Shown one piece after another: positions 8,110-16,407 of a DNA stretch of 64,000 bases. The notes below the pieces were generated by a model. It worked only from the letters and a program-made list of their open reading frames with translations, did not search any database and was not told the DNA's origin. A program made the translations under genes and the position numbers. Source of the DNA: Sabulitectum sp964386635 (GTDB taxonomy: Bacteria; Fermentibacterota; Fermentibacteria; Fermentibacterales; JCC-6); contig CAYLRO010000004.1 in the NCBI GenBank assembly GCA_964386635.1, positions 1 through 64,000 of the forward strand, written 5' to 3'. Every line of letters begins with the position of its first letter. Within the stretch, counting starts at the first letter, position 1.

Positions 8110-8928
8110 CTAAAGGTCCAGTGAACCCAGAACATGATGGAGGTCGGTAACTGTAACCATCACATCCTGCTGTTTAGAGAGATCGCCACAGACATACTCA
8201 ATGCTGCGCAATGTCTGATTAAGAAGTGATTCCTTCACCACAGCCGCAATGATTCTGTTGAACGTATTCAGCTCACTGTTCCAGAACCCTGCGAATACAG
8301 GCATGCTGGACAGATATTCGGTTGATTCATGAGCTTCCATAACCATTGCGCCGATTGTTTCACCGGAAGCAAACACCTGGAGAATATCGTTGAAGATTTC
8401 TTCTTCCCTGACAAAAACATGAAGCATGCGCATGCCCTTTACAGCAAGGTGCGGGACTTCTGAAGTTTCTCCAATAACTCCCATCAGAAACGCCAGAAGT
8501 TCTTCACTGGTGCTCATTTTTCTTATGGTCTGCCTTGTTTCCTTATTCCTGAGCAGTCGAGCCATACCGGAAAGCACTTTCAGATGCTCTTTCGGCTTAT
8601 CCTCCGGTGCAATTATGAAGGGAAAGATATCTACCTTGTTATTGTCCATTGCATTGTATTCCAGGGGTTTCTCAGTTGTAACTATTCCAGCAATGAAACA
8701 GGGCAGTCCGGGAACCCTGCAGTGAGGAAGAGCTGTTCCACCTCCAAGGGCAGTGGTTGCCAGACTCTCCCGCTGTGCAAGTGAAGCTGCGATCTTCTCT
8801 TTGGTATCCCTGTCAAGACCGGCAGAGTTGCCTGAAAGTTCGGCGATTTCTGAAAAAAGTTCCCTGGAATTCTTAACTCTCTTCTTCACCGAAATTGTCC
8901 TGGTGGAAAGGATGTCGGAAAGTGTCAT
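8110..8928 (-). CDS. PTS EIIA (fructose/Ntr-type)-domain regulator fused to a second regulatory domain
   Basis: Residues ~5-150 of this 272-aa protein form a type-2 PTS EIIA domain: ESLATTALGGGTALPHCRV with the phosphorylatable His69, then DIFPFIIAPEDKPKEHLKVLSGMARLLRNKE. Residues ~165-272 (MLHVFVREEEIFNDILQVFAS...IAAVVKESLLNQ) resemble P-II-like alpha/beta sensor folds, but this is only an impression. No EIIB or EIIC is nearby, so sugar import is unlikely; a PTSNtr-like role controlling the two antiporters immediately downstream is the simplest reading, since EIIANtr proteins are known to regulate K+ and Na+ transporters. Start ATG follows GGAGG at 7 bp. Confidence 0.8.
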   Translation of the reverse strand: MTLSDILSTRTISVKKRVKNSRELFSEIAELSGNSAGLDRDTKEKIAASLAQRESLATTALGGGTALPHCRVPGLPCFIAGIVTTEKPLEYNAMDNNKVDIFPFIIAPEDKPKEHLKVLSGMARLLRNKETRQTIRKMSTSEELLAFLMGVIGETSEVPHLAVKGMRMLHVFVREEEIFNDILQVFASGETIGAMVMEAHESTEYLSSMPVFAGFWNSELNTFNRIIAAVVKESLLNQTLRSIEYVCGDLSKQQDVMVTVTDLHHVLGSLDL

Positions 8929-8981
8929 TTCATATCCTCCAGATTTGTCAACGCGCCCTTTGCAAAGGACACAGCAACCTG

Positions 8982-9701
8982 TTATTCAATTCCTGCAAAA
9001 GGCAGGATCTCTGAAATGCAGGTTACAGTTGTAACAAGTCCCGGTTCGGCAAAGTCAGTCTGCTCAGCCTGCCATGTGATTGAACGCTTTACATAGAGCG
9101 CGTTAACACCACATGCGATGGCTGGGTTTATGTCGGACCTCGGGCTGTTTCCAATCATGCATGCTTTCCCGGGAGAAACTCCTGAGACAGCCAGCAATTG
9201 TTTCATAGTATCTTCATTTTTAACAGGAACTATTACAATGTTATCGAAGAATTCAGCAATACCGGAACGGGAAAACTTGTCTCTCTGATGATCTTCCTCA
9301 CCCATGGTGTATACAAGCATTCTCTTGCCGGCCTGATGCATTCTGCTAAGAGTATTCAGAACTGATGGCAGAAGAACAAGGGGATGATGCAGAAGACATT
9401 CAGCTATATAATCAATGCTGTCAACAACATAAGGCGGCAACTCCTTTATATGTTCTCTCAGGATTGATCTGAGAGTATCCATGTAGGGTCTGGCACCGTA
9501 TCCTGTTTCGGAAAGTCTGTCGATATCCCTCCTGTGTACTTCAGCTCTAACTGTTTCCGGGTTGAAACCCAGGCTGTGCATCAGTGCAAGAAAATCTGCT
9601 TCGGCCCGCTGGAAATAAACGGCACTCTCCCAGAGAGTGTCGTCTGCATCAAAGATCCACAGTTCAGAATTCAGCAGTTTTTCCCTATTTTTGATAATCA
9701 T
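8982..9701 (-). CDS. HAD-superfamily hydrolase
   Basis: This 239-aa soluble protein has the HAD nucleophile motif in WIFDADDTLWE (Asp18, Asp20, Thr22), a helical cap region (~residues 35-115), motif II in MLVYTMGEED, a Lys in PVKNEDTM and the acidic motif in ACMIGNSPRSDINPA. It is likely a phosphatase acting on a small phosphorylated metabolite; the substrate cannot be inferred. It lies 53 bp upstream of the EIIA-like gene on the same strand and may share its transcript. No clear ribosome-binding site precedes the ATG. Confidence 0.8.
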   Translation of the reverse strand: MIIKNREKLLNSELWIFDADDTLWESAVYFQRAEADFLALMHSLGFNPETVRAEVHRRDIDRLSETGYGARPYMDTLRSILREHIKELPPYVVDSIDYIAECLLHHPLVLLPSVLNTLSRMHQAGKRMLVYTMGEEDHQRDKFSRSGIAEFFDNIVIVPVKNEDTMKQLLAVSGVSPGKACMIGNSPRSDINPAIACGVNALYVKRSITWQAEQTDFAEPGLVTTVTCISEILPFAGIE

Positions 9702-9983
9702 GAGGCGAATATAACAGTCCTTACTGGACAGCGCACCACAAATTTTTAAAAAAGATGAGTTAACAACTCTGATGCTGTATGCGTAAACATGAAATTATGA
9801 ATTTCAGAGATTCAGTTGAAATTGTTGAAAATCGCATTGTTGACTTGGTTCATGAAACGCTGTAGTTTTTCTGCGGTGGTAAATGGTTCTAGCTTTTTCC
9901 ACTGTCATTTGTGAATCGGCACAGCAGATCATGGTCTAGCATGAACTGTACAGGATGTTTCTTTGAAAAAACGCGGAGGGATC
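9702..9983. other. Divergent intergenic region
   Basis: This 282-bp AT-rich spacer separates the HAD gene (minus) from the ABC importer operon (plus) and should hold both promoters. A TTGACT at about 9841 is the best -35-like hexamer on the plus strand, but the matching -10 (TAGTTT) is poor. No RNA gene or convincing small ORF was seen. Confidence 0.35.
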
Positions 9984-11180
9984 ATGAGAAAAGCGCTGGC
10001 GGCATTTCTGCTGACTGCTGTTGTTCTGGTATCATGCGGCGGTGAAGAACCTGCACCTGCGGTGGATGAACAGCTGGATGAGGCTACGGATGTTTCCCGG
10101 GAAACCGGTAATATTCCCATTGAAGAAATTGATATCTATGCAGAAGCAACCCCGCTTAAAATAGGTTTTGTAAAGCAGGACCATCATTCAGCAGTGTTTG
10201 TTGCTGCTCTCAGGCATGAGATGATGCATGAGCAGTATCCGGTTTACCTGGTTCCTTTAGGGGAGAACTTCTACGCTCTGATAAAGAACAACGAGAAAAT
10301 TGCCGAGATAGAATTCATACAGTCCCAGGGTGCCATCAATGTGCCTAACAACATGCAGGCAGGGCTATTCGAGCTGGGCTTCGGTGGAGTTGTTCCATTC
10401 GTTGCCAGTATCGACCAGGGTAATCCAATCAGCATTGTGGCTCCGCTTCACCAGCGGGGAGACATGCTTGTGGTTGCGGCAGACAACGAAGCAGTATCAG
10501 ACTGGGAAAGCTTTACAGAGTGGCTCATGAGTTCAGAAGAGCCTGTTACTGTAGGGTTCAAGAGCCCCAAGGCTGTTGCACTTATCATTTTCCAGAGTGC
10601 TCTTGTTGAGGCAGGTTTTTCCTATGCAATGGCAGGGGGAGAAACTCAGGGCGCTGATGTAATACTCTACAATGCTCAGGGTCAGCCCAACCTGAATCCT
10701 GCACTGACTGAGGGTATGATTGATGCGTATGTCTCAAATAATCCCGAATGTGCAATGGCTGAACACAGCGGAATCGGCAAATGTGTAGCTGAACTCTCGC
10801 TTCTTCCTCCGGGAGATTTTGAGAACCATCCCTGCTGTGCAATTGCTGCAACAGATCAGGTATTGATCGACAAACCCCACGAAGTAGCAGCAGCTCTTGA
10901 GCTGTTTGCTTATTCAACAGAGTTCATTAATGAAAATCCTGAAGAAGCTGCTGCTGCGGCTGCTGAGTGGATCGGAACCCCTGTTGAGGTTGAGCAGATC
11001 TCCATGGCCACCAGTCTTTACGATATGCATGTAACTGCTGACTGGAGTAGTAATATGAGCCTTATTCTGGATCATATGAGAAATCTTGGAGCCTTCAGTG
11101 GCCCTCTCACCGATGCAGACAGGGCAGAGGAGATCGATCTCATAACGGATTTCAATCTGCTTCCAGAGGAATACAGGTAG
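9984..11180 (+). CDS. Lipoprotein substrate-binding protein of a NitT/TauT-type ABC importer
   Basis: The ATG at 9984 is chosen over an upstream TTG at 9963 because GGAGGG sits just before it. The 398-aa product starts with a lipoprotein signal ending in the lipobox LVSC (Cys18), followed by an acidic tether. The mature part (LKIGFVKQDHHSAVFVAAL, QAGLFELGFGGVVPF, VTVGFKSPKAVALIIFQ) follows the SsuA/TauA/NMT1-like periplasmic-binding-protein pattern. It would capture a small solute outside the inner membrane and deliver it to the permease encoded next. Substrate unknown: taurine, nitrate, pyrimidine or a cofactor precursor are all possible for this family. Confidence 0.8.
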   Translation: MRKALAAFLLTAVVLVSCGGEEPAPAVDEQLDEATDVSRETGNIPIEEIDIYAEATPLKIGFVKQDHHSAVFVAALRHEMMHEQYPVYLVPLGENFYALIKNNEKIAEIEFIQSQGAINVPNNMQAGLFELGFGGVVPFVASIDQGNPISIVAPLHQRGDMLVVAADNEAVSDWESFTEWLMSSEEPVTVGFKSPKAVALIIFQSALVEAGFSYAMAGGETQGADVILYNAQGQPNLNPALTEGMIDAYVSNNPECAMAEHSGIGKCVAELSLLPPGDFENHPCCAIAATDQVLIDKPHEVAAALELFAYSTEFINENPEEAAAAAAEWIGTPVEVEQISMATSLYDMHVTADWSSNMSLILDHMRNLGAFSGPLTDADRAEEIDLITDFNLLPEEYR

Positions 11181-11201
11181 GAAGAATGTAATCAGGCGAT
11201 C

Positions 11202-12056
11202 ATGATGTTCTCTGAATGTTCCGCAGAAAAGTTCCGGAAGGTGTCAACACACCTTCCGGGGCTTATGCTGCCCGCTCTTATTGTTCTTTTGTGGTTTCTG
11301 TTTGCAGGGTCACTGGTCATCCCTCCTCCAGGGAAGGTATTCGCCGTTCTCAGCCATCCTGGTAACGATCTTCTCAGCTGCGGCTCACTGAGCTGGAACA
11401 CAGGTGTAAGCCTGATCAGGGTTCTGCTGGGGCTGTTTTTTGCGGTGATCATAGGTACTCCTGCAGGATTCCTCATGGGGGCAAGCGAAAGATTCAGGAA
11501 GTACACCTCTGCTATAACGGAGCTTGCAAGGCCTCTCTCTCCACTGGCTCTTCTGCCACTTTCCATAATCGTTTTCAGGGACACCTCGTTCACAGAGGTA
11601 TTCGATCTGGGAAACCTCAAATACACCAGAAACATCATGAATGAGCTTCAGGTTGGCATGGTGTTCATACTGGCATGGGGAGGCGTGTTTCCTGTTATTC
11701 TGGAGACAATGCACGGAGTGAGGAGTGTTCGCCGGGTTCATCTCGAAGCTGCAAGAGTACTGGGTGCAGGGAGACTCTTCACATTCAGGCATGTTCTTCT
11801 TCCAGCATCTCTTCCTGATATTTTCACAGGTTACAGAATGGCTGTAGGCAGGTGCTGGATGGTCATTATTGCCGCTGAGATGCTGCCGGGCACTAATTCC
11901 GGCATCGGTTACCTGCTCAGGTTCTCATATCAGCTGTCCAGGCTGGATATCATGCTCGCATGTATTTTCGTCATTGCAGTAATCGGCCTTGTTTTCTCAA
12001 GAGGACTTGAGTATGCCGGCGAGAAGTGGCTCAGGCTGAGAACAAGGGAGCGCTGA
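11202..12056 (+). CDS. ABC importer permease (NitT/TauT family)
   Basis: This 284-aa integral membrane protein has about six hydrophobic segments and the cytoplasmic EAA loop HLEAARVLGAG-x(12)-LPASLPDI that docks on the ATPase; GYRMAVGRCWMVIIAAEML is typical of SsuC/TauC-like permeases. An unusual insertion around residues 115-150 (RDTSFTEVFDLGNLKYTRN) lies between the third and fourth hydrophobic segments. The start may be either of two adjacent ATGs. It sits 21 bp after the binding-protein gene and is followed by the ATPase gene with one base between. Confidence 0.8.
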   Translation: MMFSECSAEKFRKVSTHLPGLMLPALIVLLWFLFAGSLVIPPPGKVFAVLSHPGNDLLSCGSLSWNTGVSLIRVLLGLFFAVIIGTPAGFLMGASERFRKYTSAITELARPLSPLALLPLSIIVFRDTSFTEVFDLGNLKYTRNIMNELQVGMVFILAWGGVFPVILETMHGVRSVRRVHLEAARVLGAGRLFTFRHVLLPASLPDIFTGYRMAVGRCWMVIIAAEMLPGTNSGIGYLLRFSYQLSRLDIMLACIFVIAVIGLVFSRGLEYAGEKWLRLRTRER

Positions 12057-12057
12057 C

Positions 12058-12828
12058 ATGGCATTTACCTTCAGTGGAATAAGAAAAAGCTACAGAACAC
12101 CCGGTGGCCAGATAATCAATGTGCTGGACACAATCGATCTCAAAGTGGAGAAGGGTCAGTTTCTATGCCTTCTGGGGCCAACCGGGTGTGGAAAAACAAC
12201 ACTGCTGAGAATACTTTCCGGTCTTGAAAAGGCTGACAGCGGGTCTCTGGATTTAGGCGATTCCAGGCTGGGATATGTTTTTCAGCAGGGAGCACTTTTC
12301 CCCTGGCTGTCTGTTGAATCCAATGTGATGTTTCCTCTGAGAGCTCGAGGTATGTCTAAAAAGGAGGCATCAGAGAGATGCCGGAAGATGCTTGGAATGG
12401 TTGGACTGCTTGAATTTGCAGGAAGCTTTCCCCATGAGCTGTCAGGGGGGATGCAGCAGAGAACCGCTCTTGCCAGAGGTCTGGTTACAGAACCGCACAT
12501 ACTGCTTCTGGATGAACCATTTGCTTCTCTGGACGAAAGAACGGCAATGATACTTCAGGATACTGTAAGAGAATTGTGTAAGAAACTGTCCACTACAGTT
12601 GTTTTTGTTACCCACAATATAGATGAAGCTGTTTATCTTGCAGACAGAATCGTTGTGATGGGGCAACGGCCCGGTTTCATTGCAAGAGATGAAACAGTAA
12701 ATCTCAGCTGGCCAAGGAACAGACTGTCCAACCCTTTCACAGAGCTTCTTCTGTCCATAAGAAGAACCTTTGAGGAACTGGTTGATCCCTGTCTATCTTC
12801 CCTTTCTCAAGTGAAGGAACAGGAGTAG
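12058..12828 (+). CDS. ABC importer ATPase (NitT/TauT family)
   Basis: This 256-aa protein has Walker A GPTGCGKTT (residues 40-48), Q-loop VFQQGALFPW, signature LSGGMQQR, Walker B ILLLDEPFASLD and the switch His in VFVTHNIDEAV. The pattern matches the SsuB/TauB/NrtD class. It would power the permease encoded just upstream. Its last ~36 bases overlap, on the opposite strand, the 3' end of a small membrane-protein ORF. Confidence 0.88.
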   Translation: MAFTFSGIRKSYRTPGGQIINVLDTIDLKVEKGQFLCLLGPTGCGKTTLLRILSGLEKADSGSLDLGDSRLGYVFQQGALFPWLSVESNVMFPLRARGMSKKEASERCRKMLGMVGLLEFAGSFPHELSGGMQQRTALARGLVTEPHILLLDEPFASLDERTAMILQDTVRELCKKLSTTVVFVTHNIDEAVYLADRIVVMGQRPGFIARDETVNLSWPRNRLSNPFTELLLSIRRTFEELVDPCLSSLSQVKEQE

Positions 12829-12930
12829 CGCAATAGTATCCAGAGAAACAAGTGTAGCAAGTGTCTGGCCATCTCCGTAGTTATTGACATTGAATACGAA
12901 TCTCAGGATTATGAACACTATGGTTCCCAT
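12793..12930 (-). CDS. Candidate 45-aa small membrane protein
   Basis: On the minus strand an ATG at 12930 follows a consensus Shine-Dalgarno (GAGGAGGTGGGTC) and opens a 45-codon frame ending at 12793. The product has two hydrophobic stretches (GTIVFIILRFVFNV and LATLVSLDTIALLLFL) joined by a polar loop NNYGDGQ and ends HLRKGR, the profile of a two-helix or one-helix small inner-membrane protein. A TATAAT-like -10 lies at 12978-12983 (minus orientation). It is antisense to the last 36 bases of the ABC ATPase gene. No family recognised. Confidence 0.45.
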   Translation of the reverse strand: MGTIVFIILRFVFNVNNYGDGQTLATLVSLDTIALLLFLHLRKGR

Positions 12931-12955
12931 GACCCACCTCCTCAGGCAATTGTTC

Positions 12956-12967
12956 TGCTGTACAGCA
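12956..12967. promoter_or_regulatory. 12-bp perfect palindrome between divergent genes
   Basis: TGCTGTACAGCA is a perfect palindrome lying between the minus-strand small ORF and the plus-strand Mla-type operon. Its size and place fit a repressor dimer site. No regulator can be assigned. Confidence 0.35.
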
Positions 12968-13045
12968 ATCTGATTACATTATATTAACACTCAATTCTCT
13001 GGAAGACAAGCTATCTCCTGGATCCGGAAGGATGGTATCTGAAAC

Positions 13046-14146
13046 TTGAACGGCAGATTGAATGCCTCCGGCAACAAACTGGTCTTCAAAGGCAAGTTTA
13101 CAGTTTCAGATCTGTCGGCAATTTCTGCAGTTCTTGACAAGCTGCCGAACAATGATGTTGTTGTGGAACTGTCTGAGTGTGAAAGCATGGATACCGGTGT
13201 AGCGGCAAGAGTCTGGTCTTTCTACGAGAACAGAAAACGCAGAGGCCGAAAGATCTATATCAAACATCCCAATAAAGACCTGGAAGATATCTTTGAGAGG
13301 TTCAGGGAAATAGACAGAACTCCACCGCAGAAGTTCGTCTCCCGGAAGAACCTCAAATATCACTTTAACGACATAGGCGAGAATGTTTATGAATCCTGGA
13401 AACTGGTAAGCGGGCTTGTCTCTTTTACTGGAGAGGCCTTCAAAGCACTGTTTTCAGGGAAGGTACGCAGTTCCATGACAGGTTACTACATGGAGCAGAC
13501 AGGCGTCATGGCTATTCCTATAGTGGTTACTCTCAACTGGCTCATGGGTGTTGTTCTGGGATATCAGGCCGGCTATCAGATGAGCCAGTTCGGAGCAGAG
13601 CTCTTCATGCCGGCTCTGCTTGCATACAGTATATGCTGGGAAATCGGCCCTATGATGACGGCAGTTCTTGTTGCAGGAAGGTCAGGTTCTGCATTTGCGG
13701 CAGAGATCGGAACAATGAAGATTCGACAGGAGATTGATGCCCTGGAAGTAATGGGGTTTAATCTCTACGGTTATGTGGTTACGCCGAAACTCATTGCTCT
13801 GTTTGTTGTTATGCCGCTGCTTGTTTCAATTGCGAATTTTGCCGGAATGGCCGGCGGACTTGCTGCAGGGGGATTGTTCCTTGACATGCCTGCGGATGTG
13901 TACATTGCAGAAGCAAGGAAAGCACTGATACCTTTTGACCTGTACTGGGGTATTATCAAGAGCCTGTTCTATTCAGCAATAGTCGCCGTTACCGGGGCTT
14001 ATATGGGTATGCGGGTGAGAGGCGGAGCTGCTGCTGTAGGCAAAGCCACCACATCTGCAGTTGTTGTAAGTATTTTCCTTGTTATTCTTGTGGATGCACT
14101 GCTTTCACTGGTATTCATTCATCTGAGACCGGGGCTGCAGCTGTGA
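13046..14146 (+). CDS. mlaE: MlaE-type lipid-transport permease with N-terminal STAS domain
   Basis: This 366-aa protein joins a STAS/MlaB-like domain (residues ~1-90: VVVELSECESMDTGVAARVWSFYENRKRRG) to an MlaE permease (~120-366: TGVMAIPIVVTLNWLMGVVLGYQAG, GPMMTAVLVAGRSGSAFAAEIGTMK, EIDALEVMGFN). In E. coli MlaB and MlaE are separate subunits of the MlaFEDB phospholipid transporter; here they are fused. The start is uncertain: a TTG at 13046 is the first start-like codon after an in-frame stop, with a poor ribosome-binding site. Its stop overlaps the GTG start of the ATPase gene (GTGA). Confidence 0.85.
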   Translation: MNGRLNASGNKLVFKGKFTVSDLSAISAVLDKLPNNDVVVELSECESMDTGVAARVWSFYENRKRRGRKIYIKHPNKDLEDIFERFREIDRTPPQKFVSRKNLKYHFNDIGENVYESWKLVSGLVSFTGEAFKALFSGKVRSSMTGYYMEQTGVMAIPIVVTLNWLMGVVLGYQAGYQMSQFGAELFMPALLAYSICWEIGPMMTAVLVAGRSGSAFAAEIGTMKIRQEIDALEVMGFNLYGYVVTPKLIALFVVMPLLVSIANFAGMAGGLAAGGLFLDMPADVYIAEARKALIPFDLYWGIIKSLFYSAIVAVTGAYMGMRVRGGAAAVGKATTSAVVVSIFLVILVDALLSLVFIHLRPGLQL

Positions 14147-14892
14147 GCAATGAAATAATTCAGGTGAAAGGGCTTTCAGGAGGTTACGATGAGCAGATCG
14201 TTCTTGAGAATGTATCAATGGACGTCTTCAGGGGTGAAGTCCTTGTAATTGTCGGAAAGAGCGGTTGCGGCAAATCCACCATCATGCGGTATCTCATAGG
14301 ACTGATGCAACCTGTTGAAGGTCAGATACTTTTTGATGGAAATAACATTCATGAAAGTTTGGAGATACTGGAATCTTCAAGAAGAAGATGGGGCGTGCTC
14401 TTCCAGTCAGGTGCGCTTCTCGGTAATCTGACAGTGCTTGAGAATGTCATGCTTCCAATGGCGGAATTCACCAGGCTCACAAGGCATGAAATGACCGATG
14501 TTGCCATGAGCAAACTTGAGATGGTGGGTATGCTTTCTGCAGCATATGATAACCCTCTGGAGATTTCAGGGGGCATGCAGAAAAGAGTTGCTCTTGCAAG
14601 GGCAATGGCCCTTGATCCTGAGGTGCTTTTTTTTGACGAGCCCTCAGCCGGCCTTGATCCTGTCACCAGTGCCGAATTGGACAAAACCATACTTTCTGTG
14701 AACAGAAGTCTGGGCACAACGATTATTATTGTAACACATGAGCTTGCCAGCATCTTTGCCATTTCAGACAGGGTTGTAATGCTTGACCCTGAAAAAAAGG
14801 GCATTATTGCTGTGGGCAAAGCAGTGGATCTTGCCGGCAAATCACACGATCCCAGAGTGCTGGACTTTTTCGGTAGAAAGACAGAGGACTGA
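14143..14892 (+). CDS. mlaF: MlaF-type lipid-transport ATPase
   Basis: This 249-aa ABC ATPase has Walker A GKSGCGKST (residues 38-46), signature ISGGMQKR, Walker B VLFFDEPSAGLDPV and switch His in IIVTHELASI. The phrase DEPSAGLDPVTSAELD is typical of Mla/Ttg2-type ATPases. It should drive phospholipid movement by the MlaE permease with which it is translationally coupled (GTG start inside the mlaE stop). It starts with GTG at 14143. Confidence 0.88.
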   Translation: MSNEIIQVKGLSGGYDEQIVLENVSMDVFRGEVLVIVGKSGCGKSTIMRYLIGLMQPVEGQILFDGNNIHESLEILESSRRRWGVLFQSGALLGNLTVLENVMLPMAEFTRLTRHEMTDVAMSKLEMVGMLSAAYDNPLEISGGMQKRVALARAMALDPEVLFFDEPSAGLDPVTSAELDKTILSVNRSLGTTIIIVTHELASIFAISDRVVMLDPEKKGIIAVGKAVDLAGKSHDPRVLDFFGRKTED

Positions 14893-14894
14893 AT

Positions 14895-15776
14895 ATGGCA
14901 CTGAGAGCAAACAGAATTCGCCTGGGAATCTTTTTCGTTTTGATCATGGGAGCATTCTTTTTCGCAATCGTCTGGCTGGCAGGAGGTCTCTCAAGGCCGG
15001 TAACTACCAGTTACGCCTGTTACTTCGGCTGGAGCGTCGGCGGTTTGAATGTTGGCAGTACGGTGGAATACAACGGTGTTCCTGTTGGATCTGTAACATC
15101 AATAGAAATTGCTCCTGACGGCAGGCTTGTTAAGGTTGTGCTTCTCCTGGAAGATGACAAGTTCGTGGTGGATGACACAATAGTTGCTTCTCTTTTCATT
15201 ACCGGTATTACGGGATTGCGAGACATAAATCTTGAAAGCTTACCGGACTCAGTGCCCAGATCCTGGGGAGCGAATCAACTTTCTTTCGAATCCGACATGG
15301 AAGTAATACCTGTTCGCACAGGTACAGTTCAATCCATGACATCAGGACTGAACAGGATATTTGAGATGATTGATCAAATCGACATGAAAGAATTGAATGA
15401 TCAGACAATTCTTGCTCTGAGCAGAATAAACACATTTCTTGACAGTGTGGAAGCGGATTCCGTAAATGGCAGACTATTCTGCACACTTGATCATCTTGAC
15501 CAGCTTCTGGTTACTTACAATCAACTGGGAATCGAGCTTACCGAAACCGTGAGAGTACTGAAACTGGATGCGGATCCCATTGTTGCGGATATTCAGGAGT
15601 TTACCGGCAGGCTGGATGAAATCACTTTGCAACTCCAGAATATGGTGTATGATCTTAATGACTCATTTAACAATACCAATGTAGTCCTTCAGCAGCTCAG
15701 AGAGCTTCTGCCCCAGGTAAGCAGAGTGCTGCAGGGATTCTCAGGAAGTTCCAGTGGAGAGGATGTCTGGCAATGA
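14895..15776 (+). CDS. mlaD: MCE-domain periplasmic lipid-binding subunit (MlaD-like)
   Basis: This 293-aa protein has one N-terminal membrane anchor (residues ~10-30) and then a single MCE domain (~37-115: VGGLNVGSTVEYNGVPVGSV, ITGITGLRDINLE), followed by a long helical C-terminal tail (~140-293) with heptad-like leucines. MCE subunits form hexameric rings that shuttle lipids between the inner membrane and partner proteins; the helical tail suggests a longer tube or needle than E. coli MlaD. It starts 2 bp after the mlaF stop, behind GAGGA. Confidence 0.85.
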   Translation: MALRANRIRLGIFFVLIMGAFFFAIVWLAGGLSRPVTTSYACYFGWSVGGLNVGSTVEYNGVPVGSVTSIEIAPDGRLVKVVLLLEDDKFVVDDTIVASLFITGITGLRDINLESLPDSVPRSWGANQLSFESDMEVIPVRTGTVQSMTSGLNRIFEMIDQIDMKELNDQTILALSRINTFLDSVEADSVNGRLFCTLDHLDQLLVTYNQLGIELTETVRVLKLDADPIVADIQEFTGRLDEITLQLQNMVYDLNDSFNNTNVVLQQLRELLPQVSRVLQGFSGSSSGEDVWQ

Positions 15777-16387
15777 AAAAGGCAATACTTGTATCCGTTT
15801 CGACCATGCTGCTGTTCGCAGGCTGTATAACAGTGAATGTTCCCCTTGGAGGCGGCGAGACAGATCCTTCTTTTCAGTGGATGCTTCTCTGGGACCCTCC
15901 TGAAGCAATGCGGATACCTGTTGTCAGCAGTTCTATAAGGGTTAAGGATCTTGAAGCCGGCGGGAGTTATCAGCTGTCGGGAATGGTTGTCAGACATGCA
16001 GACGGTACAGTATCAGAGAGTTCCGACAACAGGTGGGTAACAAGGCCCGGTGCCATGCTCAGCGAGATGCTGGCAAGAGATATCATGGCCGAGGGTTCTT
16101 TTCCTGCAGTATTCAGAACAGCAGTTACTGTTAACGACATGCTTACAGTAGAGGGGTATGTGAGGGAATTTGGAGCAACTCAGGTTGACAGTATCACCTG
16201 GATAGCTGTTTTTGATGTTGATGTTACCCTTTTCAGCGACAGAGGTGCAGTGATGCTGTTTCAGAAAAATTACAGATATGAGAGAAGAATGCCGTCCTCC
16301 GGATTTGAAGAACTCTCCCGCCAGCTGTCTGTCCTCAGTTCAACCTGGTCAGAGGATGTGCGTTCTGATTTCCTGAACATCCTTTAA
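15773..16387 (+). CDS. ABC-type transport auxiliary lipoprotein (PqiC/LptE-like role)
   Basis: A 204-aa lipoprotein: signal peptide ending in LFAGC (Cys18), then segments RIPVVSSSIRVKDLEAGG and SDNRWVTRPGAMLSEMLARDIM that match the ABC_trans_aux/PqiC-type family, which pairs with MCE transporters and sits in the outer membrane. It probably receives or hands over lipids at the outer membrane. Its ATG overlaps the mlaD stop by 4 bp (ATGA), so the four genes form one unit. Confidence 0.75.
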   Translation: MKKAILVSVSTMLLFAGCITVNVPLGGGETDPSFQWMLLWDPPEAMRIPVVSSSIRVKDLEAGGSYQLSGMVVRHADGTVSESSDNRWVTRPGAMLSEMLARDIMAEGSFPAVFRTAVTVNDMLTVEGYVREFGATQVDSITWIAVFDVDVTLFSDRGAVMLFQKNYRYERRMPSSGFEELSRQLSVLSSTWSEDVRSDFLNIL

Positions 16388-16407
16388 TTCTGCAGAGGGA
16401 GATTGAT

